From NCBI GenBank assembly GCA_963969365.1, contig OZ017746.1, positions 2,232,001 through 2,296,000 of the forward strand: 64,000 bases of DNA, in the 5' to 3' direction. Under the pieces are notes generated by a model. That model was not told the DNA's origin and ran no database searches. It worked only from the letters and a program-made list of their open reading frames with translations. Made by a program: the position numbers and the translations under genes. The first letter of the stretch is position 1. Each line of letters begins with the position of its first letter. This document shows, one piece after another, positions 11,861 through 24,172 of this stretch. This DNA is from Asterochloris sp. CNOR1 (Eukaryota; Chlorophyta; Trebouxiophyceae; Trebouxiales; Trebouxiaceae).

Positions 11861-14800
11861 TCACAAGGGGCCCAGATACTCCTCAGCCCAATTGCCGTGG
11901 AGTCCGTGAGGTACAAAATCACGCAGCTTCAGAATAGCAATGGGCCCAGCCTCCAGCTGCTGAGCATCCAGTACAACCAGCTCGGTGAGGCACTGTGCCG
12001 CATCAAAGCACATCGCCAGCAGCCAGCCATCGTCCTCAGCGCCCCCTGCTTCACCAGCAGGACACTCAGCTGCAACCCCTAGGGGTTGCCGGCTGCTGCT
12101 TTGAGGCAGCTGGCTGCTGGGCGCCAGTGCAGCAGTTGTGGAGGGTGCCAGACTAGATGGACACCTTGCTGCGCCACTGTGGTGGGGTCTGCCACTGGGC
12201 AGCTGGCTGCTGGGAACAGCACCTGGTGCCTCTCCCCCAACAGCCCTCCTGCTATGTTGGTGAGAGTGATTGCCTTCAGGGAGCTGACCCCTAGGGGCAG
12301 GTGCGAAGCTCCGGGCGCGTGGCACAAACTGTGGCTCGCCCACATAGTACTGCGGCCCGCGGGTCCACATCTGGCACTGCTGTGTGTCAACATCCAGCTT
12401 GGCCAGCGCCTGCTGGGGTCTGTTCAGGGTAGGATGCAGCGCAGCAGCAGCATAGATGTACCTGTGCCGCCGGCCTGCAGCAGCGCCAGGGGCTTCAGCC
12501 TGAGCTTGCCGCAACAAGCAGGCGCCTTGGTGGTGGCACAACGACTGCCTGCACTCTCAATAGTGTTGAGAGTGGGGTTTGCATGTTGCAGGCTGGGGCG
12601 CACACTGATGCAGCAAGCTACGCACTCTGAGGAGTGGCTGGCGGGCTGCCTGCAGGGCTCAGAACATTGCAAGCTGGGGGCAAGCTGCTGTACAGGTGCT
12701 GCAGGCTCCCCACCTGTGTAGTCTTGGTTGACGCTGGGGTACTCCAGTGCCCTCAGAAAGAGCTGCCTGTCCTCCACCACCCCACTGCCCGGGTGCAGGA
12801 TGTAGCGCCAAAGCTGGCTGATGGGCTGAGCATCCGGCTCCACAGTCTGCACAGCGAGCCTGGGGAATCAAAAAATTGAGCAGTTTTGACAGCTCTGCTG
12901 GCTCATTTGCGGCTGGAGTCAAAGCGAGAGCAGGCGGGCCATCCTCTGGGCAAGAGTGGGGTGGCCACTGTCTGGATGAGCCTGCTCAGCGCAAGTGCAA
13001 GGTCACATGGCAGTCCTGCGTTGCACTGCAGAGCAGGTGCACTGACCTGCACAAACGTGTGCCCATGGCTGCGGCAGCCCTTGAAATCGGGCAGGCGCGG
13101 GTAGCGCACACAGTCCACAATGATATGGCCGTCCTCCACATACGCATTGGCATGGTGGAAGACAAAGCCGGGCTCAGCCTGCACGAACAGGCACACAAGT
13201 GGAGACGGTGCAGGGCCCATCCACTGAGTCGCCTGCCATAAGCCACCTGTGGTGCTGGGTGCCACAGCCCAGCGAATCTGTCTGCCGATCAAGCTGGCGA
13301 TTGCCACTTCAGGCAGCTAGGAGTGCAGCACAGTGGATTTGCAGCTTCCCAGGGCAATGTAGGGGGGATACCAGGCTCCAAGGATCATGAGCTCTTCAGC
13401 TCAGGCTGCTGAAGAACAGACACAGCACCCTTGTGTTTTCTATGATCAGGCCCGTTGACATGGGACTGCAGCGCCAACGTAATGGCCTGGCATGACTGGC
13501 TACCTGAAGCAGCAATGTCTCTCCTGGAGCAGGTTTAAAGCGCTGAGGAGCACCAGGCTCCTTGCCGCCTGCAGCGGGCATCTCAGGCTCGCTGCTGCAT
13601 TGCGCTGGGTGGCCCCCAGCAGCGCTGCCAGGGGATGCTGCTGCCTGAGCAGAGCCTGCAGCAGCCTTTTGTGCTACATCTGAAGCTGGGCCAGGCCTGG
13701 GGACGAGGTGCACCTGCAGAAGGGTGCCCCAGCCACTCTCAGCCTTGCAGCCTGCAGCTGATGCACTGCCTGAGTGCCTTCATGCACACAGGGGGAGCCT
13801 CCACAGGCTGGGCCTTGCGCCCCGCAGCAGAGCCTGTTCAGTGCCACACTGGTGACGCGCTGCAGTGCAGCTGGGTGCACAGCCCACGCCTGCGATGCAA
13901 CACGACTGTCAGCAGGTGGTGAGCACGGCCCCATGGCAGAGCTTGTGTGCAGCGCAGAGGGGGGGTGCCCACCTGCATGGGCTCCCCCTCTGCCCAGTCC
14001 ACACATTGTGCCGGCGCCTGCTGCCCCAGGATGAATGGCGCCAGGCTGAGGTGTACAGGGTTCTGGAAAACCACATAGTGCTGCGGGGTGACAGCAAAGT
14101 CATGCAGGAAGGCGTAGCCCGGAAGGGAGTGGACAGTCTGGCTGACTAGCTGCATATCCTGCAGTCACCGCGCACAATGGCTGTGAGGTACTGTAATTGT
14201 CCTCGCAAAGAATGCGCGAGGTGCCAAACAAGCATAGCTGTGCAGGCTGCAAGCAGAGGTGGCTGGTGCAGCCTGGGTGGCATTCAGGCTGATACAGATA
14301 CCTGATGCATCATGTATGCAGAGCAGCCCCGACAGTGCCTTTGGGATCTGTTGCACTCAGCTTGGCTTGCCTGGTCAAACTCATGGAAGGTAAGTTCGGT
14401 GGTGAGCTGGCCCAGCCCCTGCGCCCAGCTCAGGGCGCCTGAGGGCCGCCCCAGCCGGCAGGCACCTGTGCCCTGGGGAGGGGCATGGTCAGCGGGCCCC
14501 TGCTGTGACCCACCCCCCTCCTCTGGCGTCCCCTCCCGGCTGCGCTTGCACCCCGCCCGACCTGCGCGCCTATCTAGCGTCGGCTGCATTCCAGCCCGCT
14601 GCGGCTGCCTGGACAGCAGGTCAGCACTGCCTGCTGGCTGGCAGCAGGGCTGCTGTGGTGCCTGCTGGCCGGCACTGCATGCTGCACTGGCAGGTGCAGC
14701 CCCGAGCCTGATGCGGTAGCTGTACAGCACGAGGCGCCCTGTGAGCGGGTCCACGTGGGGGTGGGCAGTGACAGCATCACCGCCCAGCTGCAGCCCGCCT

Positions 14801-16452
14801 GGCAGGTGCTTGCCAACGCCCACTGCCCTCAGCACCGCAGCTGCAGGCACCAGAGGGAATGAGGTTGCAGGGGGGGCTCTCAGAGGGCAGACGGGCCGCT
14901 TGGCAGTAAAGCATTGGCGGGCAGGGCATCACGCGGCATCCTGGCTGATCTGCACCTTGCAGTGCGCAACCCGGCCAAGGCCCCTGGGGCAACAGGCCGG
15001 GGAGCAGCAGCGTGCTCAAGGCTGACCAGTGGCCAAGAGCAGCCTGCCAGGGAGGGCAGCGCGGCGCTGACCTGCAGCCCTGTCCAGGGCGGGCGTCCCC
15101 AGCGCGAAGGGCACCCCCGGCCGGACGGCCCCACCCAGCAGATCCACCCCCTGCGTCCGCAGGCTGCGCGCATCCAACCTGTAGGGCTGCCCCGCCTCAA
15201 AGAGGACCAGGCAGCGCCCGCCCCACACCAGAACATTTGTGTTGGCCACATTTTTGGGGATGATGTCCAGTAGGTTGGCCATCTGGGAGGGGTGCTGGGT
15301 GCCGAAGGTGGCGCGGAACAGCAGGCGGTGCTGCCGGGACTCCGCTTCGAACCTGTAGCACGCTGGAGGTCAGAATGTAGGCTGCATGCCAGAGAGGGCC
15401 TGAAGTGCTGCTGCAGCACAGCCCCAACCATACATTGCTCTGTCCACGAGCACCAAACTAGAGCCCAACTAGGTCAGTTTGATGGCAGGCTGTGCGTGGT
15501 GATTGTGTCAGGCTCACTCTGCAGTCTCCACGAAGCGCGATCTGAAGAAGGCACGACCATCCCGGATTGCAATGCTGGTCACCAGGCCCTGCCCGTCAAA
15601 GGGATGGGCCACTGGCTGGCTGCCAACCTCAAAGGCCCCGGGTCCATTCCTGCAGATCAGGCAGAGCAGCTGAGCATGGTGCTGCCTCCGGCTCTAGGTG
15701 CGATGGGAGATGTCCCTTTTCAGTCCTGACAGGTTCAGAAGCACTCCTGGGACTCGGCAACAGAGAACCTTGTCCGCACAGGGAGCCGATGCACAGAACA
15801 GGGCACCTGTAAGGTCACCCGTAGCGTTGCAAGTTACCGAGGTCAGCCCCAGGGCTGCAGATAGGGACTTTGCCGGACAGCGCTGCCCCAGCTCTGGCTA
15901 GCCAGTCTGTAAGCATCACTGCCAGCTTGCCTGAAGTATGTGCCGCACAGGTCAGGCGGCAGCCTGCCCTCTACCTCCAGCCAGTACCCTTCTGGCTCAG
16001 CTGCGGTTGTCTGGTAAGCTGATGCCCAATCCCTACAGGGCAGCAAGTACGTGTGTGATGCATGGGCCTGCTGAACCCTGGTTGAGAGCCTGCAGAATGA
16101 ATAAGATCAGCAGTGACGGTAGGGGCTTGGAGTTGACACAGTCGTGCATGAGGGCATCACAAGGCGGCTGATGCTGCCTCACACCAGGAGGCCTGGCAGG
16201 AAAGGCAGGATGCAGATGGGGGAGATGTGGGTGCATGCATTGTAAGCACATATGGCTGAATTGAGAGGAGAACCAAAGTTAAAACTCACCTGCGTGACCA
16301 TGAGTGGCCTGCCTGCTCAGCTTGAGCCGTATCTCTGGTGCCACCAGTGTCTCCTGGGTCAGCAGGCTGTACACCGCCTGCAGGCTCGATTACTTCCGCA
16401 TGGTCTCCCAACTCACGCAGACGACCGTTCGAGACAGGAGCTTGCGCAGCAT
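11861..16452 (-). CDS. Carotenoid cleavage dioxygenase (RPE65/CCD family), plastid-targeted likely
   Basis: Non-haem iron oxygenase that cleaves carotenoids or apocarotenoids. Eleven exons (- strand): 16452-16417, 16377-16290, 16018-15931, 15649-15518, 15352-15072, 14840-14371, 14158-13973, 13713-13504, 13316-13047, 12846-12714, 12474-11861. All phases close, giving 835 residues. Family blocks in order: WLEVEGRLPPDL, GTYFRNGPGAFEVG, HPFDGQGLVTS, NVANTNVLVWGG, YRLDARSLRT, GDAVTAHPHVDP, LTFHEFD, FLHDFAVTPQH, FVFHHANAY, LWRYILHPGSG, EAEDDGWLL-like, GLHGNW. The four iron-ligand histidines are all present (TAHPH, LHDF, FHHAN, LHGNW). Two large Pro/Ala/Gln/Ser-rich insertions interrupt the fold: about 90 residues before LTFHEFD and about 85 before the C-terminal block. 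The N-terminus (MLRKLLSRTVV) looks like a transit peptide. Two introns have GC donors. Substrate cannot be told from sequence. Confidence 0.93.
14159..14370 (-). other. GC-AG intron in the CCD gene
   Basis: The exon ends EFDQ, the intron starts GCAAGC (donor CAG|GCAAGC), and the next exon begins DMQLVSQ after CTGCAG. No GT donor keeps the frame here. Confidence 0.8.
15650..15930 (-). other. GC-AG intron splitting the GTYFRNGPG motif of CCD
   Basis: The exon ends TYF plus AG, the intron begins GCAAGC, and the next exon completes Arg and reads NGPGAFEVG. The conserved motif forces this donor. Confidence 0.85.
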
Positions 16453-16663
16453 CACTATGATGCCGACCGACAACAGCTGCACACATCTGCCACATGGTCC
16501 AGAGGCGTGTCAGCTACCCGCCAGGCCCTTCTTCTAAGCATTGCAACTGCATCTATCTCCTGCTGCATTCCATCATGAATGTCAGCTTGGGATGAAGGAA
16601 ACTTTTACCAAAAATGTTGCATACTGTTCAATTCCTGAACGAAGCCAACATGCAGAAAGATGG

Positions 16664-19600
16664 CTATCGCAGCTCCACACCCATCTGCTTTTCCAGGACC
16701 TGCCGTGTCTTGGTTTGCAGGTCATTGATCTCATCATCTGTGAGACTGCGCTCCATGCTGCGATACGCGATGCGGTAGCAGTGGCTGGTGCGTTTCTGCA
16801 GGGGCAGTGGCGCTGGCTCAGCTGCGACCCATGCACGCCCAATGCGCACGAAATGATGCACTGCACGGCGTTGCGGCATTTGAACACCCTGCAGCTGCCT
16901 GTGGCCTGCGGCTTGCAGCTGCATGGAGCCATCTTTCCAGTATTGCCATTGCCTGGGTAGGAGGATGATGTGCGCCTGTTGTCAGCACCGCAGCTTGCCT
17001 TTTTGGGGTGGGTGAAGTTGTCTATGAGCTTGACTTCCTCCACTAGGTCGCCAGCAATGCTGCGGACCTGCTCGCACAGGTTATTTTCTGTGAACGAGCC
17101 GTCCTCTGGCAGCCAAAAGCTGACATCCTTGTAGCAAGGAGGGTACCTGCAGGGGCAGCCTTCTTAGCCTGGTCTCAGCAAAGCACCAGCAATGCTCCTC
17201 GAACAGGGCTGCCACAGCAACTTGTGCCATCACCGACCTAGTATCAAGGACTTTTGCTGGAGAAGCAGTGCATGAAAGGTAAAGCATGTACCACGAACTG
17301 CCAATAGATGGCAGCCGGCATCAGGCAGCCTGTCAGCTACCCTGGTACAGCCAGGATACCTCTGCCTGACCCATGCAGGGGTCATGTCAACTGCAAAAGG
17401 CTAAGATGTGGCACAATGGAGAGACATGCTCTTGTCAGTGCCGAGGGCAGAATACTCCCTCAGCGATGAGTTGCTTATGCACTGCTTCTGAGCCATGGAG
17501 ATGGTGCACATGGCAAGGGGTGCACAAATATCAAGAGACCTTCAGCCTGGCCATGCAAAGGTCCTGCAGATATCAGGCTATAGGTGTCCAGAGCCCAGGC
17601 TGCATTCATGGCTGCTGCACCTGCTGTGCAAGAAATGCTGAGCAAAGAGCGCTGAGGCAAGCAACAGTTTGTATGCGTCACGGCCCAGCCAGCCCACCTT
17701 GAGTATGGCTTGAACTTGGTATGCATGCTGCCATCCTTGAACTGCTTGGTGAAGCGGGTGTCGTTGGACCAGAAGAGGCGAATGTCGGGGATGTCAAACA
17801 GCACCATGGCCAGGCGCTCCAGCCCCAGCCTGCAGGTTGCAAGATGCCTCAGCATTGGGGACCCCGATGCCTGCAGCATGGGCTGCAGCTGCTCAGCACA
17901 CAGGTGGTTTGCTGTGAGCAGGGCTGTACCGACGGTCATCATGAACAGAGGCATGACCGGGGTGCCACGCCCAAAGTCTTGGGTGAGGGAGCAGCTAGCA
18001 AGCAGTTGCATCCCCACACTTACAGAGGCAGGAAGCCCCTGCCAGCAACTACTGCTGTGCATTTGTGCAGCCAGTGGACAGGGTGATCCCCTGGCCTGCC
18101 AACCTGGTTGGCCAGCCTTTGTAGGCGGGCCTCCTGATGACCTTCTCAAATGAGTTGCGTGGTGAAGCTCACCCGAAGGCCCATGCCTGCCTGCCCGCCG
18201 TATGGCCAGCCTCATCCAGAATGGCCTGCTGCATCACCCCGCAACCCAGCACCTCTAGCCACTGCCCCTGGAAGAAGATCTCCAGCTCATAGGAGGGATC
18301 CTGTCGCCGCAGCAGTGCACACAGCTTAGCTGATTGAAGAGCATGGCGCAGAGAGAGTCAGCTGTGCAGGCGCAGACCTGCCATGAAGGCTCTGGCTGCC
18401 CTTCATCAATTGGCAAGCAGTGAACACCACAACTGCTTCAGTCAGGACAAAAGTGGTGACTACAGCAAGTCAGAACGGAGCGGCAGGTCATCAAGTGGGC
18501 CCAGAGTCACAGACCCTGTGCCTTTGCGATGCTGCCCCTCACAGCCACTGCTTGCGCAATGCAGTGCAAATTACGAGCACGACAGACCCTGCTGCCCCGC
18601 TCATGTTGACTGTGTGCCCACCGTGAATGGGAAATAGGCATCTACAAACTTCATCTGCACATCCCCTGCACAGCAGCAGCTTGTGCACTGAGGCAGCAGC
18701 TTGCATGCAATTGCAATGCTGCAAATGCAGCAGGCAGTCCAAGTTGACAGCAGCCTGCGCACCAGTCCAGGCCTTCAAACCGTCAAGCCGCTCGCAAAGA
18801 TTGGCAAGTGCTGCGCTTCATTCGGTAGCTGCATAAGACGGCAGCTGCTGCCCTCACCAAACAGATGCTTTGCCAGGCCCTGCAGGGTTTCTTGCAGCTC
18901 CTGGTCAGCAAGTTGCTTGCCCGTCATGCCTGAGGCCTGGACCTCCTCGTCAGAGAACACCCGGACGCCCTCCATCTGGTGGAACACAGGGTAGTGGGAA
19001 GCGTCGATGGAGTCTCGCCTGCAGGCAGCCAGTGATGATGAGCTGTTTGCATCTGGCAGCGTGCCCCTGGGGCATCTGATCTGGCAGCACGGACATGCGG
19101 CTCTGCTCTCCACAGAATGTGAGGCTGCTGAACAGCCAGGCATTGGTGTCACTCAGCCCCAGGGACGCACAGCAGCACCCTCGCGCTGCTTTCTTGGTGC
19201 TGGTCCTGCAAATTGGGCCCCTCACCTGTACACATCGCCTGTCACTAGGAAATGGGTCTCCCCCTTCCTCAACAGCTCTGCCTGGTGTGCAGAGGTATGA
19301 CACCGCAGCACCTGCATGGCGGCTGTGCCTATCAGCCCCCAGCAACCTTTAAGCAGAGGGCTGCTGGAGGAATAGCACCGCACAGGACAACAGACATGCA
19401 CAAAGCACACTATCAGCATGAGCAGGGTGCTGCAGCAGGTCAGCATGTGTTGATGCATCCAGTCAGCATCGCCGCCAGAAACCCACCGTTTCAGCATCGA
19501 CATAGTACGTGTCATTGGGGGACCTGCTGACATGGTCTACCGGAACTAGGACATCATCAAAGTTCTGCAGCAGATCTTGCAACTTGAGACAGCTCCTGCG

Positions 19601-20840
19601 CCCAGCAGTGATGCACAGGAAGGCCAACTGCTGCAGGAGACCAGACTCAGGCAGCCATCACATTCCCGCCACAATGCCCTGTCCAATCAGGGGCTGACAG
19701 GGGAGAGGGCCGGTGTATGCAGTCACTGCGACTCTCATCGCAGCTGAAAACACGGCAGGAACCATCATCAGGGCACTCACTGCCTTTGCAGATACTATAG
19801 GGTAGAGGTGGTCAAAATTCTTGAAGGAAACAGAAGAATTCTCCTCAAAGTACTTGATGATGGCATCCTTGATGATGCAGATTGGGTGGCCAGGCCGCCT
19901 GCACAGGGAGACACAAGCAAGCCAATGTCAATTACTTTCTGGTCCACAGGGCTGAGGTAGGGTGGCCAGGCCGCTGCATCTGGAGTGGCCACGCAGGTCT
20001 TTGCACAGCAGGGATTCGCCTGGTTGCCTGCACAGAGGTGCAACGCCTATTCATGTGCTACCTTGGTCTGGCAACAGAGAGTCAGGGCGGAGCTGGGGAA
20101 ACCATTTAAGGCAGTGGCTAGGGGGTGCGTGCATGCATGCATGCATGCAAGCCTGCCAGCTTACCTGTGCAACGGTGGCATGTCATGTTACAGTACGCAA
20201 GCAGCAGAAGCAGCACCGAAAGCCTCCGCACAAGGTGGCGGTCGGCTTGCACTTTGAGCGTCCAATCTATTGCCCTGCCAGGTCACCTATGAAGATCAGC
20301 ACCAATCTTCTGGAAAATGTTGTCTGTGACATTGTTCTGAGGCTTGCCCGTGATGACCTCTGCAGCAGCCACTTTGCCTTTGAATGCTGACCGTGATCAA
20401 GACCAGCATCTCACTTAAACAGCGGCTTGTACCTTCTCTGGCAACAGTGGCTGCTGCTGCAGCATGCACGGCCAGAGGCAATCTGCCCTGTCGCCGGCAG
20501 TGCCTGCATCCTGCAACTAAAACATGTGGGTTGTCTGGGCTCTCGTGGCGGCAAGGCTCGGCATGCTGAGCACTACCAGCTGAGCTGAGTCTGGTTGAGC
20601 AGGCACTGTGCAGTCACCTGGAAGCGTGCCAGCCTGCCTCAAGTCTGCACCACCATGCAGCAGGCGCCGCCCTGTTTGTGGGCGAACTGCATGAAGACAG
20701 CACTGAAGTCTGTACCTGTGCCGGCACAGGGGCAGTTGCCAGCAGCAAGCCATGGCACAGGGCACAATCTCACCTGCTCTCGGTACCTGAAGCCTGCACA
20801 GCAGTGGAGCACGCCCAAATAAGGTTTGAGCAGCGCTCAT
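16664..20840 (-). CDS. Organellar (mitochondrial-type) phenylalanyl-tRNA synthetase
   Basis: Monomeric class II synthetase charging tRNA-Phe in mitochondria and/or plastid. Exons (-): 20840-20774, 20359-20287, 19898-19781, 19564-19487, 19311-19226, 19018-18858, 18665-18622, 18300-18173, 17829-17698, 17146-16999, 16795-16664. All phases close, giving 388 residues. Blocks: [153 protein letters not shown], then the FDX-ACB anticodon-binding end [20 protein letters not shown]. The start [19 protein letters not shown] reads as a presequence. The last intron has a GC donor. It is divergent from the pfkB gene 508 bp away, and the CCD gene follows after 211 bp. Confidence 0.94.
16796..16998 (-). other. 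GC-AG intron in the phenylalanyl-tRNA synthetase gene
   Basis: The exon ends FTHPKK, the intron starts GCAAGC (AAG|GCAAGC), and the next exon begins KRTSHCYRI after CTGCAG. This exactly restores the conserved FDX-ACB HPK...SHCYRI motif. Confidence 0.85.
20129..20149. repeat. GCAT microsatellite
   Basis: About five GCAT units inside an intron of the phenylalanyl-tRNA synthetase gene. Confidence 0.9.
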
Positions 20841-21348
20841 CAATCAGAGGCGCTGTTGAGTCAGTTGCTATTGCCTTGCTGGCAGGGACGACAGGGTCCC
20901 CCTCACAGATCTGCAGTCCAACACAAGCACACTCAGAGCTGGCCTGTCCTGCTGACAGATCCGACGCAGATGGCTGCTGATTTCGGCCACAAACCTGCAG
21001 AATATAACTGCCCAGCATGTAGTGTCAGACTGGCCCAGAAAGGGCCAAATGCCGAGGGCCTGGCATGGACTTCAGGCTGTCTGAGGGTGTGCAGCAGCTG
21101 CAGCAAGCAGCTGAGGCCTCCCAAGCACAAGCTCAGGATGGGCCCGAAGTGGTCGCGCTGCAAGCAGGTAATTGGCAAAATGTTCCCCAAACCTGTGATC
21201 AGCTCCTGCAATGGTCTGGTCAGGGTCCTGCAATGGTCTGATCAGCTCCTGACGCCACCAGGAATATCTCATCAATCTCATTACTTCACTGCTGATCCCA
21301 CCTGCTGTCATGCAATTTTCGGACTGACTTTGGGCCGCAGGCGCCATC
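20841..21348. promoter_or_regulatory. Divergent promoter region, PheRS (-) and pfkB kinase (+)
   Basis: 508 bp separate the two start codons. It presumably holds both promoters and leaders. No TATA box or other element stands out. A 5' non-coding exon of the kinase is possible, because CCGCAG just before 21341 looks like an acceptor. Confidence 0.4.
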
Positions 21349-23962
21349 ATGGATCACATCAGCTCTGTCACAGAGGACGAATTGAGGGCCCTGATTACAG
21401 ATGGAGAGTTGGGAGGCAGCAAGCGCGTGAGCAGGGAGCAGATATCCCAGCTTCTGGCAGAGATGGCAGAATTCAGCAGCAGGGCTGGTGGCAGTGCTGC
21501 AAACACGATACGAGGTGCGCACTGATGTGTGCACAAGTGGTGCCTGGCCCTGAGATGGTGGGCCATGTGCTGCCAATGTTGCTGCATGTGATCGCTCAAA
21601 TGCGGATGCCAACCTTGAGCTGCAGGCATTTGTGCTGCAGGTCTTGCCTCAGGGTTTGGCGTCCGCTGCGATATAGTGAGCCTGCTGAGCCTGCTTTTGT
21701 GCCTGCCGCTCTAGCTTTCCAAGCTCACATGCTGCCAGGCACATTTGTTGAGAGAAGCTGCTCTTGCTGTAAAAGGCACCTCAAGCACCCTTTCCCCAAA
21801 AGCTTGGTGCTGCAGATCGGAGCCAGGGGCACAGATGAGTGGGGAGCAATGTATGCCAGCAGTCTGAGGCGCTCCTCGGTGGGCACCCAAAAGTTGCGGG
21901 TCAAGCAAGGCGAGACAGGTCAGCTCTTACCAGACTTACCAGCCCGCACCTGCTAAGCACAAACAATCTCTGGAGTGGACATGGCCAAAGCTGCACAGCA
22001 AGCAGAGCTGACAGGACAGCCCCCTGCACCGTTGCCTGCAGCTTGCCAGAATGCAGGTGCCCTGCTGCCCACATGCATGAGCAGGACACAAAGGCCACCA
22101 GGCCAGCCAGTTTCTTGCTCAGCAGACAGTCGTTGCCTTCTCGCTGCAGGGCGCTGCGTCATCCTGACTCACCAGAAACAGCGGACCATGCGAACCTGCC
22201 TGAGCAATGCTGTGCGGCTGGCAGCGGAGGATCTGAGCCCTGATGACTTCAGAGGCTCTCGCTGGTGTGCAGGTCGACACCGCAGCCCATGAGTTCTAGC
22301 CCCACCCTTGTAGGTGGCCTGTGCCACTTGTATGTAGCCTATTCCTCCTCAACTGCAGAATGCGACCCCAAGCACCTTGCAATGCATCCTGCAGCTTCAT
22401 GCCATTGTGACCCACTCAACATGAGGCTGTCAAGTCTCTGTTCCATGCTGGTACATAGGCAGCGCCTCCTGCCTGGACTCCCTGTGCTCCGGAAGAGACC
22501 CCTCTGTGACCCTCCCGCTCCCACCAGATTGCACGGCTTGAGAGCTTTCTGCAGATTGTGCACAGTGCTGCCTGCAGGTACATGGGCAGCGCCTACTGTC
22601 TGCACCGCCCACAGCTGCTGGAGCGCTCCATCGAGCTGGCGGTGACGGAAGGGTGCCGTGTATCCCTGGATCTGGCCTCCTTTGAGGTGGTGCGGGACTT
22701 CCGGCGGGCGCTGCTGGCTATCCTGGAGGGGAAGCACATCTCCCTGTGCATCTGCAATGAGGTGGGGAGCGTGGCTGCTGCAGAAGTGTCCATGCCCAGC
22801 TGTCTTGGGGCCCGCCCTGCCTGACTGGAGGATGGGCCTCCCTGCCTCACCACGTTGAGGCGTTGTGCCAGGCTGTCTCAGGGATGCCTCAGGGTTCTGG
22901 AGAGGCAGCCCTGGGCTGACCTGTGCCTGTCCTGTCCCACCTTGCACTCCCACAAAGTTGTGATTTTGTGGCACATGGCGCTCCCTGCGCAGCATGAGGA
23001 GCTTGAGCTGGTGGAGGACGCATGGGAAATCAGCGGGCCCACAAGGGCGGCACAAGGGCCACCAGGCCTGCCAAGCATGCCTGCTGTCTGATGACCCATG
23101 CCGCTGTCCAGGACGAGGCTCTGGAGCTGCTGGAGGGCACAGAGGCTGGCAGCTCGCCCGCCCAGCCCCGCCGCAGCTTCCATGCGGGCGGGGAGCGCAG
23201 CCGCAATGGCAGCGGTGACCGCGTGGAGCAGGCGCTGCAGCTGATTGCGCAGCACTGCGACACCGCAGTGGTCACCCTGGGCGAGCGTGGGTGCATTGCC
23301 AAGAGCAAGGACCACCCAGAGGTGCTGTTGATGCCCGCCTGTAGCGGCGTGCAAGTGGTGGACACCACAGGTCAGACATAGGGCGTGCTGCCACGTGTGC
23401 GTCTCAAAGAGGCGATGGTTTGCTTGTATCAGCCATGGGATGGAGCTGGCCGCATCAGCATTTTGCACGCCACATGTCTGCAGTGCAGCCTGTCTGTAGT
23501 GCAGCGTGCTGTCAATTTCTGTAGGTGTAGTCTGACTCCTCATGTATCACCGCCACTGCTTTGCAGAGGCTGGCCAGATCAAGAAATGCATGCTATCATG
23601 CTGTGCGTCTGTGCCGCAGAGGCCGCATAGAATTGAGCAGCCTCATGTTGTCTGCTGTATGATGTGTGCCCCTGCGGATACACAATGCTTTATGACATGC
23701 ATGTGGCAGAGAGCAGTGCCTGTGATCTGCACCTTGCTTGGCTGTCTTCACCATGGGCAGACGCAACGTCAGCTCGGGCCTTCGTGTTGCAGGCGCCGGC
23801 GATCTGTTCTCGGCGGGCTTTATGTATGGCCTTCTCCGGGACAGCTCCCTGCAGCGCTGTTGTGAGCTCGGCTGTTTGGCAGGCGGGGCAATTGTACAGG
23901 TGCTGGGCTCCGAGATGAACGCGGAAAAGTGGAAGTGGCTGTTTGCCAGGTGGGCTCACTGA
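21349..23962 (+). CDS. pfkB-family carbohydrate/nucleoside kinase
   Basis: ATP-dependent kinase of the ribokinase/adenosine kinase fold; the exact sugar or nucleoside is not decidable. Exons: 21349-21514, 21641-21675, 21816-21918, 22150-22264, 22578-22761, 23112-23370, 23793-23962. Phases close, giving 343 residues. Features: MDHISSVTEDELRALI, GGSAANTIRGLASGFGVRC (substrate-binding GGSAAN), IGARGTDEWG, HQKQRTMRTCLSNA, SLDLASFEVVRDF, DTAVVTLGERGCIA, and the pfkB signature DTTGAGDLFSAGFMYGLL with the catalytic Asp. Homologues usually carry 20 or more residues before MDHIS forming the first strand (GLGNA...). Here the upstream frame does not supply it, so an unseen first exon is possible. The coding end is FARWAH at 23962. 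A similar segment with its own stop lies downstream (24028-24055). Confidence 0.9.
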
Positions 23963-24172
23963 GACCTTTCGCTGTGGTCCAGACGCCACATGCTTGGTGA
24001 TGATCAAGCTCAGTGGCTGTTCTTTAGGTGGGCTCCATTTGTCCTTGCTCACTAGTCAAGTTGTTTGAGCTGGTCCTGAGTGCCAGACGTCTGAGACAGA
24101 CCCTGACGGTGGAAGCCATTGATTGCCACGTGGGCTCACTGTCCCGTCGGTTCGATAAAAGATCAGGGATTG

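Noticed and set aside
13199-13263. Additional intron (GTGGCT ... GTGCAG) in the CCD exon 13316-13047
   Set aside because: The phases would clash; reading straight through keeps the frame into FVFHHANAY.
20424-20481. Ala-rich [15 protein letters not shown] segment as a transit exon of PheRS
   Set aside because: It has no ATG in frame. Its exon phases do not fit, whereas 20840-20774 joined to 20359 closes the frame.
20826-21956. 376-codon open frame on the plus strand
   Set aside because: It crosses several true exons and introns of the pfkB gene in the wrong frame and has Cys/His/Arg-rich, family-less content. The conserved kinase exons lie in other frames.
22339-23055. 238-codon minus-strand frame
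   Set aside because: Overlaps pfkB exons with motifs on the plus strand; no family signal.
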